Assembly (NCBI GenBank): GCA_035771175.1
Contig: CM069593.1
Span: forward strand, 33,430,741-33,494,740
DNA: 64,000 nucleotides
Source of the DNA: Paratinospora sagittata
Taxonomy: Eukaryota > Streptophyta > Magnoliopsida > Ranunculales > Menispermaceae
Direction: 5' to 3'
A program made the translations under genes and the position numbers. Position 1 is the first letter of the stretch, and every line of letters starts with the position of its first letter. The notes below the pieces were generated by a model. It was not told where the DNA came from, did no database searches, and saw nothing but the letters and a program-made list of their open reading frames with translations. This document shows positions 48,501 to 61,790 of the stretch, piece by piece.

Positions 48501-51500
48501 AAGACTTATTTTAAAAAACTAAGGAACCCTTCCATTGACTCAAAACATATTGAGATAAGATTATGAACTTTTAAATAATTCAACACTCATTGAAATTATG
48601 ATTAAAACCTTTCGAAAAACATTTTTTTCAAAATGAAATACTATATCGAAGTGATTTTGAAGACTTTCCAATTTTCAGAGTTTTAGTGCTGAGATTGATC
48701 GAGAAGTTACCTAACACACCAAAGATAAACCTCATGCATTAGACATGATATATGTCTTCGTTCTTCGAGCTTGATCTTTGTAGACTTCGATAGCTATTGT
48801 TTGATGTGTTATTGATGATTAGTTGTAGCTCTTTGAAAAAAAATACAAGTGTTGTGTTCTTGTTTGATGTGTTTTCTTACCAAGAACACTTCAGATACTT
48901 ACAGTTTAAAACAATAGATAGCCTCTGGAAATCTCAGTAGAAAAGGGATAAAATGAAGAACTTGCGAAATGATGAGGTTATCTTCAAGATAGTTTGCAAT
49001 TTTGATTTAGTTCGAAGGTTGTCTGGGCAAATGCAGGGGTCACGACTTTCTTCTATTTAAACACTCTTTGGAAAGCTCAGTCTAACTTGCAAAAATCGTG
49101 TGTGTTCTATATTTATTTGAAAATCAGAGAATCAGGGCTTTATAAAATTGGCAGTTGCAGGTTAAAGAGCAAGAGAGTACATAATGATTTGAATTCAAGA
49201 CGTTGTTTAATCTAAAGTTGTTTTGGGCATGCTAGACAATGGGAATCATCAAGGTGTTAGTAGAGAATATTTCAATTAATAAAAGCTAGCAAAACTGTGT
49301 AAGGAATAGAAAAATGGAGCAAGCAGAATTGCCCACATTTTTCTCGTTAGAAATATCAGATTTTTGTCTCAGACGTGGAAAGCGTGCTATTGGGTTGTGT
49401 ATCATGTTTTTTATTGACAGATAGCAGGCTATAGCATGTAGACATACACAAACTCGAGAGCTCGAGTTTCTGACTTTCCGATAGCTTGTTAACAAGGCCT
49501 ATGGCGCGCTATTGACCATTTTACTAAAAATGGAAATATCACGACATCAGCTTTATAGCGAGTTATCAAAAGCGATAGCACGTTATACACAATTTTCTAG
49601 AAAAAACAAATGTTTTATTATAGAACCCTATCAGCGCGCTATCAACACCGATAGTGCGCTAGTGCCTTATGGAAAATTTTGGCAAATTGCTGGAAAGCCT
49701 TATTTTAAAAAACTAAGGAACCATTCCATTGACTCAAAACATATTGAGATAAGATTATAAACTTTTAAATAATTCAAAACTCATTGAAATTAGGATTAAA
49801 ACCTTTCGAAAAACATTCTTTTCAAAATGAAATACTATATCGAAGTGATTTTGAAGACTTTGCAATTTTTAGAGTTTTAGTGCTGGGATTGATCGAGAGC
49901 TTACCCTACACACCAAAGATCACACTAATGCGTTAGACATGATATATGTCTTCGTTCTTCGAGCTTGATCTTTGTAGACTTCGATAGCTATTGTTTGATG
50001 TGTTGTTGATGATTAGTTGTAGCTCTTAGAAAAAAAATGCAAGTGATGTGTTCTTGTTTGATGTGTTTTCTTACTGAGAATGCTTCATATACTTACAGTT
50101 TAAAATAATAGATAGCCTCTGGAAATCTCAGCAGAAAAAGGATAAAATGAAGAACTTGCGAAATAATGAGGTTATCTTCTAGATAGTTTGGAATTTTGAT
50201 TCAGTTCGAAGGTTGTTTGGGCAAATGCAAGAATCACGACTTTCTTCTATTTAAACACTCTTTGGAAAGCTCAGTCTAACTTGCAAAAATCGTGTGTGTT
50301 CTATTTTTGAAAATCAGAGAATGAGGGCTTTATAAAATTGGCAGTTGCAGGATAAAGAGCAAAAGAGTACATAATGATTTGAATTCAAGATGTTGTTTAA
50401 TCTAAAGTTGTTTTGGGCCTGCTAGACAATGGGAATCATCAAGGTGTTAGTAGAGAATATTTCAATTAATATAAGCTAGCAAAACTGTGTAAGGAATAGA
50501 AAAATGGAGCAAGCAGAAGTGCCCACATTTTTCTCGTTAGAAATATCAGATTTTTGTCTCAGACGTGGATGGCGTGCTATTGGGTTGTGTATCATGTTCT
50601 TTATTGACAGATAACAGGCTATAGCAGGTTTATATACACAAACCCTAGAGCTCGAGTTTTTGACTTTCCGATAGCGTGTTATCAAGGCCTATGGCGCGCT
50701 ATTGCCCATTTTCCTAAAAATGGAAAGATCACGGCAACAGCTTTATAACGAGTTATCAAAGGCGATAGAGCGCTATAGACAGTTTTCCAGAAAAACAAAT
50801 GTTTTATTATAGAACCCTATCAGCGTGCTATCAACACCGATAGTGCGCTAGTGCCTTAGGGAAAATTTTGGCAAATTGTCGGAAAGCCTTATTTTAAAAA
50901 ACTAAGGAACCATTCCATTGACTCAAAACATATTGAGATAAGATTATAAACTTTTAAATAATTCAAAACTCATTGAAATTATGATTAAAACCTTTCGAAA
51001 AACATTTTTTTCAAAATGAAATACTATATCGAAGTGATTTTGAAGACTTTGCAATTTTTAGAGTTTTACTGCTGAGATTGATCGGGAGCTTACCCTAGAC
51101 ACCAAAGATCACACTAATGCGTTAGACATGATATATGTCTTCGTTCTTCGAGCTTGATCTTTGTAGACTTCGATAGCTATTGTTTGATGTGTTGTTGATG
51201 ATTAGTTGTAGCTCTTAGAAAAAAAAATACAGGTGATGTGTTCTTGTTTGATGTGGTTTCTTACTGAGAACGCTTCATATACTTACAGTTTAAAATAATA
51301 GATAGCCTCTAGAAATCTCAGCAGAAAAGGGATAAAATGAAGAACTTGCGAAATAATGAGGTTATCTTCTAGATAGTTTGAAATTTTGATTCAGTTCGAA
51401 GGTTGTTTGGGCAAATGCAAGAATCACGACTTTCTTCTATTTAAACACTCTTTGGAAAGCTCAGTCTAACTTGCAAAAATCGTGTGTGTTCTATCTTTGA

Positions 51501-54500
51501 AAATCAGAGAATGAGGGCTTTATAAAATTGGCAGTTGCAGGTTAAAGAGCAAAAGAGTACATAATGATTTGAATTCAAGATGTTGTTTAATCTAAAGTTG
51601 TTTTGGGCGCGCTAGACAATGGGAATCATCAAGGTGTTAGTAGAGAATATTTCAATTAATATAAGCTAGCAAAACTGTGTAAGGAAGAGAAAAATGGAGC
51701 TAGCAGAAGTGCCCACATTTTTCTCGTTAGAAATATCAGATTTTTGTCTCAGACGTGGATGGCGTGCTATTGGGTTGTGTATCATGTTCTTTATTGACAG
51801 ATAACAGGCTATAGCAGGTCTATATACACAAACCCTAGAGCTCGAGTTTTTGACTTTCCGATAGCGTGTTATGAAGGCCTATGGCGCGCTATTGCCCATT
51901 TTCCTAAAAATGGAAAGATCACGGCAACAGCTTTATAACGAGTTATCAAAGGCGATAGAGCGCTATAGACAGTTTTCCAGAAAAACAAATGTTTTATTAT
52001 AGAACCCTATCAGCGTGCTATCAACACCGATAGTGCGCTAGTGCCTTAGGGAAAATTTTGGCAAATTGGCGGAAAGCCTTATTTTAAAAAACTAAGGAAC
52101 CATTCCATTGACTCAAAACATATTGAGATAAGATTATAAACTTTTAAATAATTCAAAACTCATTGAAATTATGATTAAAACCTTTCGAAAAACATTTTTT
52201 TCAAAATGAAATACTATATCGAAGTGATTTTGAAGACTTTGCAATTTTTAGAGTTTTACTGCTGAGATTGATCGGGAGCTTACCCTAGACACCAAAGATC
52301 ACACTAATGCGTTAGACATGATATATGTCTTCGTTCTTCGAGCTTGATCTTTGTAGACTTCGATAGCTATTGTTTGATGTGTTGTTGATGATTAGTTGTA
52401 GCTCTTAGAAAAAAAAATACAGGTGATGTGTTCTTGTTTGATGTGGTTTCTTACTGAGAACGCTTCATATACTTACAGTTTAAAATAATAGATAGCCTCT
52501 AGAAATCTCAGCAGAAAAGGGATAAAATGAAGAACTTGCGAAATAATGAGGTTATCTTCTAGATAGTTTGAAATTTTGATTCAGTTCGAAGGTTGTTTGG
52601 GCAAATGCAAGAATCACGACTTTCTTCTATTTAAACACTCTTTGGAAAGCTCAGTCTAACTTGCAAAAATCGTGTGTGTTCTATCTTTGAAAATCAGAGA
52701 ATGAGGGCTTTATAAAATTGGCAGTTGCAGGTTAAAGAGCAAAAGAGTACATAATGATTTGAATTCAAGATGTTGTTTAATCTAAAGTTGTTTTGGGCGT
52801 GCTAGACAATGGGAATCATCAAGGTGTTAGTAGAGAATATTTCAATTAATATAAGCTAGCAAAACTGTGTAAGGAATAGAAAAATGGAGCAAGCAGAAGT
52901 GCCCACATTTTTCTCGTTAGAAATATCAGATTTTTGTCTCAGACGTGGATGGCGTGCTATTGGGTTGTGTATCATGTTCTTTATTGACAGATAACAGGCT
53001 ATAGCAGGTCTATATACACAATCCCTAGAGCTCGAGTTTTTGACTTTCCGATAGCGTGTTATCAAGGCCTATGGCGCGCTATTGCCCATTTTCCTAAAAA
53101 TGGAAAGATCACGGCAACAGCTTTATAACGAGTTATCAAAGGCGATAGAGCGCTATAGACAGTTTTCCAGAAAAACAAATGTTTTATTATAGAACCCTAT
53201 CAGCCTGCTATCAACACCGATAGTGCGCTAGTGCCTTAGGGAAAATTTTGGCAAATTGTCGGAAAGCCTTATTTTAAAAAACTAAGGAACCATTCCATTG
53301 ACTCAAAACATATTGAGATAAGATTATAAACTTTTAAATAATTCAAAACTCATTGAAATTATGATTAAAACCTTTCGAAAAACATTTTTTTCAAAATGAA
53401 ATACTATATCGAAGTGATTTTGAAGACTTTGCAATTTTTAGAGTTTTACTGCTTAGATTGATCGGGAGCTTACCCTAGACACCAAAGATCACACTAATGC
53501 GTTAGACATGATATATGTCTTCGTTCTTCGAGCTTGATCTTTGTAGACTTCGATAGCTATTGTTTGATGTGTTGTTGATGATTAGTTGTAGCTCTTAGAA
53601 AAAAAAATACAGGTGATGTGTTCTTGTTTGATGTGGTTTCTTACTGAGAACGCTTCATATACTTACAGTTTAAAATAATAGATAGCCTCTAGAAATTTCA
53701 GCAGAAAAGGGATAAAATGAAGAACTTGCGAAATAATGAGGTTATCTTCTAGATAGTTTGAAATTTTGATTCAGTTCGAAGGTTGTTTGGGCAAATGCAA
53801 GAATCACGACTTTCTTCTATTTAAACACTCTTTGGAAAGCTCAGTCTAACTTGCAAAAATCGTGTGTGTTCTATCTTTGAAAATCAGAGAGTGAGGGCGT
53901 TATAAAATTGGCAGTTGCAGGTTAAAGAGCAAAAGAGTACATAATGATTTGAATTCAAGATGTTGTTTAATCTAAAGTTGTTTTGGGCGTGCTAGACAAT
54001 GGGAATCATCATGGTGTTAGTAGAGAATATTTCAATTAATATAAGCTAGCAAAACTGTGTAAGGAATAGAAAAATGGAGCAAGCAGAAGTGCCCACATTT
54101 TTCTCGTTAGAAATATCAGATTTTTGTCTCAGACGTGGATGGCGTGATATTGGGTTGTGTATCATGTTCTTTATTGACAGATAACAGGCTATAACAGGTC
54201 TATATACACAAACCCTAGAGCTCGAGTTTTTGACTTTCCGATAGCGTGTTATCAAGGCCTATGGCGCGCTATTGCCCATTTTCCTAAAAATGGAAAGATC
54301 ACGGCAACAGCTTTATAACGAGTTATCAAAGGCGATAGAGCGCTATAGACAGTTTTCCAGAAAAACAAATGTTTTATTATAGAACCCTATCAGCCTGCTA
54401 TCAACACCGATAGTGCGCTAGTGCCTTAGGGAAAATTTTGGCAAATTGTCGGAAAGCCTTATTTTAAAAAACTAAGGAACCATTCCATTGACTCAAAACA

Positions 54501-55328
54501 TATTGAGATAAGATTATAAACTTTTAAATAATTCAAAACTCATTGAAATTATGATTAAAACCTTTCGAAAAACATTTTTTTCAAAATGAAATACTATATC
54601 GAAGTGATTTTGAAGACTTTGCAATTTTTAGAGTTTTACTGCTGAGATTGATCGGGAGCTTACCCTAGACACCAAAGATCACACTAATGCGTTAGACATG
54701 ATATATGTCTTCGTTCTTCGAGCTTGATCTTTGTAGACTTCGATAGCTATTGTTTGATGTGTTGTTGATGATTAGTTGTAGCTCTTAGAAAAAAAAATAC
54801 AGGTGATGTGTTCTTGTTTGATGTGGTTTCTTACTGAGAACGCTTCATATACTTACAGTTTAAAATAATAGATAGCCTCTAGAAATCTCAGCAGAAAAGG
54901 GATAAAATGAAGAACTTGCGAAATAATGAGGTTATCTTCTAGATAGTTTGAAATTTTGATTCAGTTCGAAGGTTGTTTGGGCAAATGCAAGAATCACGAC
55001 TTTCTTCTATTTAAACACTCTATGGAAAGCTCAGTCTAACTTGCAAAAATCGTGTGTGTTCTATCTTTGAAAATCAGAGAATGAGGGCTTTATAAAATTG
55101 GCAGTTGCAGGTTAAAGAGCAAAAGAGTACATAATGATTTGAATTCAAGATGTTGTTTAATCTAAAGTTGTTTTGGGCGTGCTAGACAATGGGAATCATC
55201 AAGGTGTTAGTAGAGAATATTTCAATTAATATAAGCTAGCAAAACTGTGTAAGGAATAGAAAAATGGAGCAAGCAGAAGTGCCCACATTTTTCTCGTTAG
55301 AAATATCAGATTTTTGTCTCAGACGTGG

Positions 55329-55611
55329 ATGGCGTGCTATTGGGTTGTGTATCATGTTCTTTATTGACAGATAACAGGCTATAGCAGGTCTATATACACA
55401 AACCCTAGAGCTCGAGTTTTTGACTTTCCGATAGCGTGTTATCAAGGCCTATGGCGCGCTATTGCCCATTTTCCTAAAAATGGAAAGATCACGGCAACAG
55501 CTTTATAACGAGTTATCAAAGGCGATAGAGCGCTATAGACAGTTTTCCAGAAAAACAAATGTTTTATTATAGAACCCTATCAGCGTGCTATCAACACCGA
55601 TAGTGCGCTAG
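55329..55611 (+). repeat. Representative palindrome-motif cluster: eight 12-bp sites in one monomer
   Basis: In this unit the motif ATAGCGYGYTAT (near-palindromic; the perfect form ATAGCGCGCTAT occurs in many other units) lies at 55329, 55371, 55431, 55451, 55505, 55525, 55580 and 55600. The last six form three pairs, 20 bp apart inside a pair and 74 then 75 bp from pair to pair. An L monomer gives the same geometry: 8625/8645, 8699/8719 and 8774/8794. An inverted unit has a pair at 3278/3298. I recognise no named binding site. Function is unknown. Confidence 0.88.
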
Positions 55612-55652
55612 TGCCTTAGGGAGAATTTTGGCAAATTGTCGGAAAGCCTTAT
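55429..55652 (+). repeat. Three internal 75-bp modules inside the 1.19-kb monomer
   Basis: Aligned on the palindrome pairs, segments starting near 55429, 55503 and 55578 share AGCGNGYTATCAA, a spacer of similar length, then ATRGNGCGCTA and an A/T-rich tail with a tttt or aaaa tract. Similarity is strongest over the first 35 bp of each. The pattern indicates that this part of the monomer arose from an older 75-bp tandem repeat. It repeats in each monomer I examined closely. Confidence 0.75.
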
Positions 55653-58600
55653 TTTAAAAAACTAAGGAACCATTCCATTGACTCAAAACATATTGAGATA
55701 AGATTATAAACTTTTAAATAATTCAAAACTCATTGAAATTATGATTAAAACCTTTCGAAAAACATTTTTTTCAAAATGAAATACTATATCGAAGTGATTT
55801 TGAAGACTTTGCAATTTTTAGAGTTTTACTGCTGAGATTGATCGGGAGCTTACCCTAGACACCAAAGATCACACTAATGCGTTAGACATGATATATGTCT
55901 TCGTTCTTCGAGCTTGATCTTTGTAGACTTCGATAGCTATTGTTTGATGTGTTGTTGATGATTAGTTGTAGCTCTTAGAAAAAAAAATATAGGTGATGTG
56001 TTCTTGTTTGATGTGGTTTCTTACTGAGAACGCTTCATATACTTACAGTTTAAAATAATAGATAGCCTCTAGAAATCTCAGCAGAAAAGGGATAAAATGA
56101 AGAACTTGCGAAATAATGAGGTTATCTTCTAGATAGTTTGAAATTTTGATTCAGTTCGAAGGTTGTTTGGGCAAATGCAAGAATCACGACTTTATTCTAT
56201 TTAAACACTCTTTGGAAAGCTCAGTCTAACTTGCAAAAATCGTGTGTGTTCTATCTTTGAAAATCAGAGAATGAGGGCTTTATAAAATTGGCAGTTGCAG
56301 GTTAAAGAGCAAAAGAGTACATAATGATTTGAATTCAAGATGTTGTTTAATCTAAAGTTGTTTTGGGCGTGCTAGACAATGGGAATCATCAAGGTGTTAG
56401 TAGAGAATATTTCAATTAATATAAGCTAGCAAAACTGTGTAAGGAATAGAAAAATGGAGCAAGCAGAAGTGCCCACATTTTTCTCGTTAGAAATATCAGA
56501 TTTTTGTCTCAGACGTGGATGGCGTGCTATTGGGTTGTGTATCATGTTCTTTATTGACAGATAACAGGCTATAGCAGGTCTATATACACAAACCCTAGAG
56601 CTCGAGTTTTTGACTTTCCGATAGCGTGTTATCAAGGCCTATGGCGCGCTATTGCCCATTTTCCTAAAAATGGAAAGATCACGGCAACAGCTTTATAACG
56701 AGTTATCAAAGGCGATAGAGCGCTATAGACAGTTTTCAAGAAAAACAAATGTTTTATTATAGAACCCTATCAGCCTGCTATCAACACCGATAGTGCGCTA
56801 GTGCCTTAGGGAAAATTTTGGCAAATTGTCGGAAAGCCTTATTTTAAAAAACTAAGGAACCATTCCATTGACTCAAAACATATTGAGATAAGATTATAAA
56901 CTTTTATATAATGCAAAACTCATTGAAATTATGATTAAAACCTTTCGAAAAACATTTTTTTCAAAATGAAATACTATATCGAAGTGATTTTGTAGACTTT
57001 GCAATTTTTATAGTTTTACTGCTGAGATTGATCGGGAGCTTACCCTAGACACCAAAGATCACACTAATGCGTTAGACATGATATATGTCTTCGTTCTTCG
57101 AGCTTGATCTTTGTAGACTTCGATAGCTATTGTTTGATGTGTTGTTGATGATTAGTTGTAGCTCTTAGAAAAAAAAATACAGGTGATGTGTTCTTGTTTG
57201 ATGTGGTTTCTTACTGAGAACGCTTCATATACTTACAGTTTAAAATAATAGATAGCCTCTAGAAATCTCAGCAGAAAAGGGATAAAATGAAGAACTTGCG
57301 AAATAATGAGGTTGTCTTCTAGATAGTTTGAAATTTTGATTCAGTTCGAAGGTTGTTTGGGCAAATGCAAGAATCACGACTTTCTTCTATTTAAACACTC
57401 TTTGGAAAGCTCAGTCTAACTTGCAAAAATCGTGTGTGTTCTATCTTTGAAAATCAGAGAATGAGGGCTTTATAAAATTGGCAGTTGCAGGTTAAAGAGC
57501 AAGAGAGTACATAATGATTTGAATTCAAGACGTTGTTTAATCTAAAGTTGTTTTGGGCGTGCTAGAGAATGGGAATCATCAAGGTGTTAGTAGAGAATAT
57601 TTCAATTAATATAAGCTAGCAAAACTGTGTAAGGAATGGATAAATGGAGCAAGCAGAAGTGCCCACATTTTTCTCGTTAGAAATATCAGATTTTTGTCTC
57701 AAACGTGGATAGGGTGCTATTGGGTTGTGTATCATGTTCTCAATTGACAGATAGCAGGCTAAAGCATGTCGACATACACAAACTCGAGAGCTCGAGTTTC
57801 TGACTTTCCGATAGCGTGTTATCAAGGCCTATGACGCGCTATTGCCCATTTTACTAAAAATGGAAAGATCACAGCAACAGCTTTAAAGAGAGTTATCAAA
57901 AGGGATAGTGCGCTATAGACAATTTTCAAGAAAAACAAATGTTTTATTATAGAACTCTATCAGCGTGCTATAAACACCGATAGTGCGCTAGTGCCTTATA
58001 GAAAATTTTGGCAAATTGCCGGAAAGCCTTATTTTAAAAAACTAAGGAACCATTCCATTGAATCAAAACATATTGATATAAGATTATAAAATTTTAAATA
58101 ATTCAGAACCCATTGAATTTATGATTAAAAACTTTCGAAAAAGATTTTTTTTCAAAATGAAATTCTATATCGAAGTGATTTTGAAGACTTTGCAATTTTT
58201 AGAGTTTTAGTGCTGAGATTGATCGAGAGGTTAACCTACACACCAAAGATAAAACTCATGCATTAGACATGATATATGTCTTCGTTCTTCGAGCTTGATT
58301 TTGTAGACTTCGATAGCTATTGTTTGATGTGTTGTTGATGATTAGTTGTAGCTCTTAGAAAAAACAATACAGGTGTTGTGTTCTTGTTTGATGTGTTTTC
58401 TTACCAAGAACCTTCATATACTTACAGTTTAAAATAATAGATAGCCTCTGGAAATCTCAGCAGAAAAGGGATAAAATGAAGAACTTGCGAAATAATGAGG
58501 TTATCTTCAAGATAGTTTGCAATTTTGATTCAGTTCGAACGTTGTCTGGGCAAATGCAAGAGTCACGACTTTCTTCTATTTAAACACTCTTTGGAAAGCT

Positions 58601-61600
58601 CAGTCTAACTTGCAAAAATCGTGTGTGTTCTATATTTGAAAATCAGAGAATGAGGGCTTTATAAAATTGGCAGTTGTAGGTTAAAGAGCAAGAGAGTACA
58701 TAATGATTTGAATTTAAGACGTTGTTTAATCTAAAGTTGTTTTGGGCGTGCTAGACAATGGGAATCATCAAGGTGTTAGTAGAGAATATTTCAATTAAGA
58801 TAACCTAGCAAAACTGTGTAAGGAATAGAAAAATGGAGCAAGCAGAAGTGCCCACATTTTTCTCGTTAGAAATACCAGATTTTTGTCTCAGACATGGATA
58901 GCGTGCTATTGGGTTGTGTATCATGTTCTTTATTGACAGATAGCTGGCTATAGCAGGTCTATATACACAAACCCTAGAGCTCGAGTTTTTGACTTTCCGA
59001 TAGCGTGTTATCAAGGCCTATGGCGCGCTATTGCCCATTTTACTAAAAATGGAAAGATCACGGCAATAGCTTTATAGCGAGTTATCAAAGGCGATAGAGC
59101 GCTATAGACAGTTTTCCAGAAAAACAAATGTTTTATTATAGAACCCTATCAGCGTGCTATCAATACCGATAGTGCGCTAGTGCCTTACGGAAATTTTTGC
59201 AAATTGCTGGAAAGACTTATTTTAAAAAACTAAGGAACCCTTCCATTGACTCAAAACATATTGAGATAAGATTATGAACTTTTAAATAATTCAACACTCA
59301 TTGAAATTATGATGAAAACATTTCGAAAAACATTTTTCTCAAAATGAAATACTATATCGAAGTGATTTTGAAGACTTTGCAATTTTTAGAGTTTTAGTGC
59401 TGAGATTGATCGAGTGCTTACCCTACACACCAAAGATCAAACTAATGCATTAGACATGATATATGTTTTCGTTCTTCGAGCTTGATCTTTGTAGACTTCG
59501 ATAGCTATTGTTTGATGTGTTGTTGATGATTAGTTGTGGCTCTTAGAAAAAAAAATACAGGTGATGTGTTCTTGTTTGATGTGTTTTCTTACCGAGAACA
59601 CTTTATATACTTACAGTTTAAAAAAATAGATAACTTCTGGAAATCTCAGCAGAAAAGGGATAAAATGAAGAACTTGCGAAATAATGAGGTTATCTTCATG
59701 ATAGTTCGCAATCTTGATTCAGTTCGAAGGTTGTTTGGGCAAATGCAAGAATCACGACTTTCTTCTATTTAAACACTCTTTGGAAAGCTCAGTCTAACTT
59801 GCAAAAATCGTGTGTGTTCTATCTTTGAAAATCAGAGAATGAGGGTTTTATAAAATTGGCAGTTGCTGGTTAAAGAGCAAGAGAGTACATAATGATTTGA
59901 ATTCAAGACGTTGTTTAATCTAAATTTGTTTTGGGCGTGCTAGACAATGGGAATCATCAAGGTGTTAGTAGAGAATATTTCAATTAAGATAACCTAGCAA
60001 AACTGTGTAAGGAATAGAAAAATGGAGCAAGCAGAAGTGCCCACATTTTTCACGTTAGAAATATCAGATTTTTGTCTCAGACGTGGATAGCGTGATATTG
60101 GGTTGTGTATCATGTTCTTTATTGACAGATAGCAGGCTATAGCCTATTATATACACAAACCCTAGAGCTCGAGTTTCTGACTTTCCGATAGCATGTTATC
60201 ACGGCCTATGGCACGCTATTGCCCACTTTCCTAAAAATGGAAAGATCACGGCAACAGCTTTATAGTGAGTTATCAAAAGGGTTAGCACGCTATAGACAAT
60301 TTTCCAGAAAAACAAATGTTTTAATGTAGAACCCTATCAGCGTGCTATCAACCCCGATAGTGCGGTAGTGCCTTATGGAAGATTTTGGCAAATTGCTGGA
60401 TAGCCTTATTTTAAAAAACTAAGGAACCTTTCCAATGACTCAAAACATATTGAGATAAGATTATGAACTTTTAAATAATTCAAAACTCATTGAAATTATG
60501 ATGAAAACATTTCGAAAAACATTTTTCTCAAAATGAAATACTATATCGAAGTGATTTTGAAGACTTTGCAATTTTTAGAGTTTTAGTGCTGAGATTGATC
60601 GAGTGCTTACACTACACACCAAAGATCACACTAATGCATTAGACATTATATATGTCTTCGTTCTTCGAGCTTGATCTTTGTAGACTTCGATATCTATTGT
60701 TTGATGTGTTGTTGCTGATTTGTCGTAGCTCTTAGAAAAAAAAAATTCAGGTGATGTGTTCTTGTTTGATGTGTTTTGTTACCGAGAACACTTCATATAC
60801 TTACAGTTTAAAAAAATAGATAGCTTCTGGAAATCTCAGCAGAAAAGGGATAAAATGAAGAACTTGCGAAATAATGACGTTATCTTCAAGATAGTTCGCA
60901 ATCTTGATTCAGTTCGTAGGTTGTTTGGGCAAATGCAAGAATCACGACTTTCTTCTATTTAAACACTCTTTGGAAAGCTCAGTCTAACTTGCAAAAATCG
61001 TGTGTGTTCTATCTTTGAAAATCAGAGAATGAGGGCTTTATAAAATTGGCAGTTGCAGGTTAAAAAGCAAGAGAGTACATAATGATTTGAATTCAAGACG
61101 TTGTTTAATCTAAATTTGTTTTGGGCGTGCTAGACAATGGGAATCATCAAGGTGTTAGTAGAGAATATTTCAATTAAGATAACCTAGCAAAACTGTGTAA
61201 TGAATAGAAAAATGGAGCAAGTAGAAATGCCCACATTTTTCTCGTTAGAAATATCAGATTTTTGTCTTAGACGTGGATAGCGTGATATTGGGTTGTGTAT
61301 CATGTTCTTTATTGACAGATAGCAGGCTATAGCAGGTTATATACACAAACCCTAGAGCTCGAGTTTTTGACTTTCCGATAGAGTGTTATCACGGCCTATG
61401 GCGCGCTATTGCCCACTTTACTAAAAATGGAAAGATCACGGCAACAGCTTTATAGCGAGTTATCAAAGGGGATAACGCGCTATAGATAATTTTCCAGAAA
61501 AACAAATGTTTTATTATAGAACCCTATCAGCGTGCTATCAACACCGATAGTGCGCTAGTGCCTTATGGAAAATTTTGGCAAATTGCTGGAAAGCCTTATT

Positions 61601-61730
61601 TTAAAAAACTAAGGAACCATTCCTTTGACTCAAAACATATTGAGATAAGATTATAAATTTTTAAATAATTCAAAACTCATTGAAATTATGATTAAAACCT
61701 TTCGAAAATCATTTTTTTCAAAATGAAATA

Positions 61731-61790
61731 CTGTATCGAAGTGATTTTGAAGACTTTGCAATTTTTAGATAGCCTCTGGAAATCTCAGCA
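61731..61790. other. Deletion of part of an R2 monomer at a taga microhomology
   Basis: The sequence passes from gcaatttttaga straight into tagcctctggaaatc. Other units have gagttttagtgctgag and further sequence up to caatagatagcctc between these points, including the 1190-bp landmark. The two sides share taga. This contributes to the 2135-bp landmark gap (60756 to 62891). Confidence 0.85.

Larger units (their letters stand above)
50048..58378 (+). repeat. Recently amplified c-type monomers, exact 1190-bp period
   Basis: Eight landmarks in a row are exactly 1190 bp apart, and the units differ from each other by only scattered single bases. All carry cttctagatagtttg, ataacaggctatagcagg and ttttcctaaaaatgg. 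Elsewhere in the window neighbouring monomers differ at many positions and in length. This is the youngest part of the array. Confidence 0.9.
43328..59014 (+). repeat. Four-monomer higher-order repeat a-b-c-d with local expansion of c
   Basis: Matching positions in units of types a, b, c and d fall at 43537, 44729, 45921 and 47114. The next series is a 48303, b 49495, c 50685-56635 (six units at 1190-bp steps), d 57825, then a 59014. Units a, b and c repeat at 4766, 4766 and 4764 bp; d and the following a repeat at 10711 bp. Private markers support this: d units share ggaatggataaatgg and ttaccaagaaccttc (47690 and 58400), a units share aaataccagattt, b units share gctagc preceded by aataaaa and ttgttaacaaggcc. 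Neighbouring units differ far more than units one multimer apart. Confidence 0.88.
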
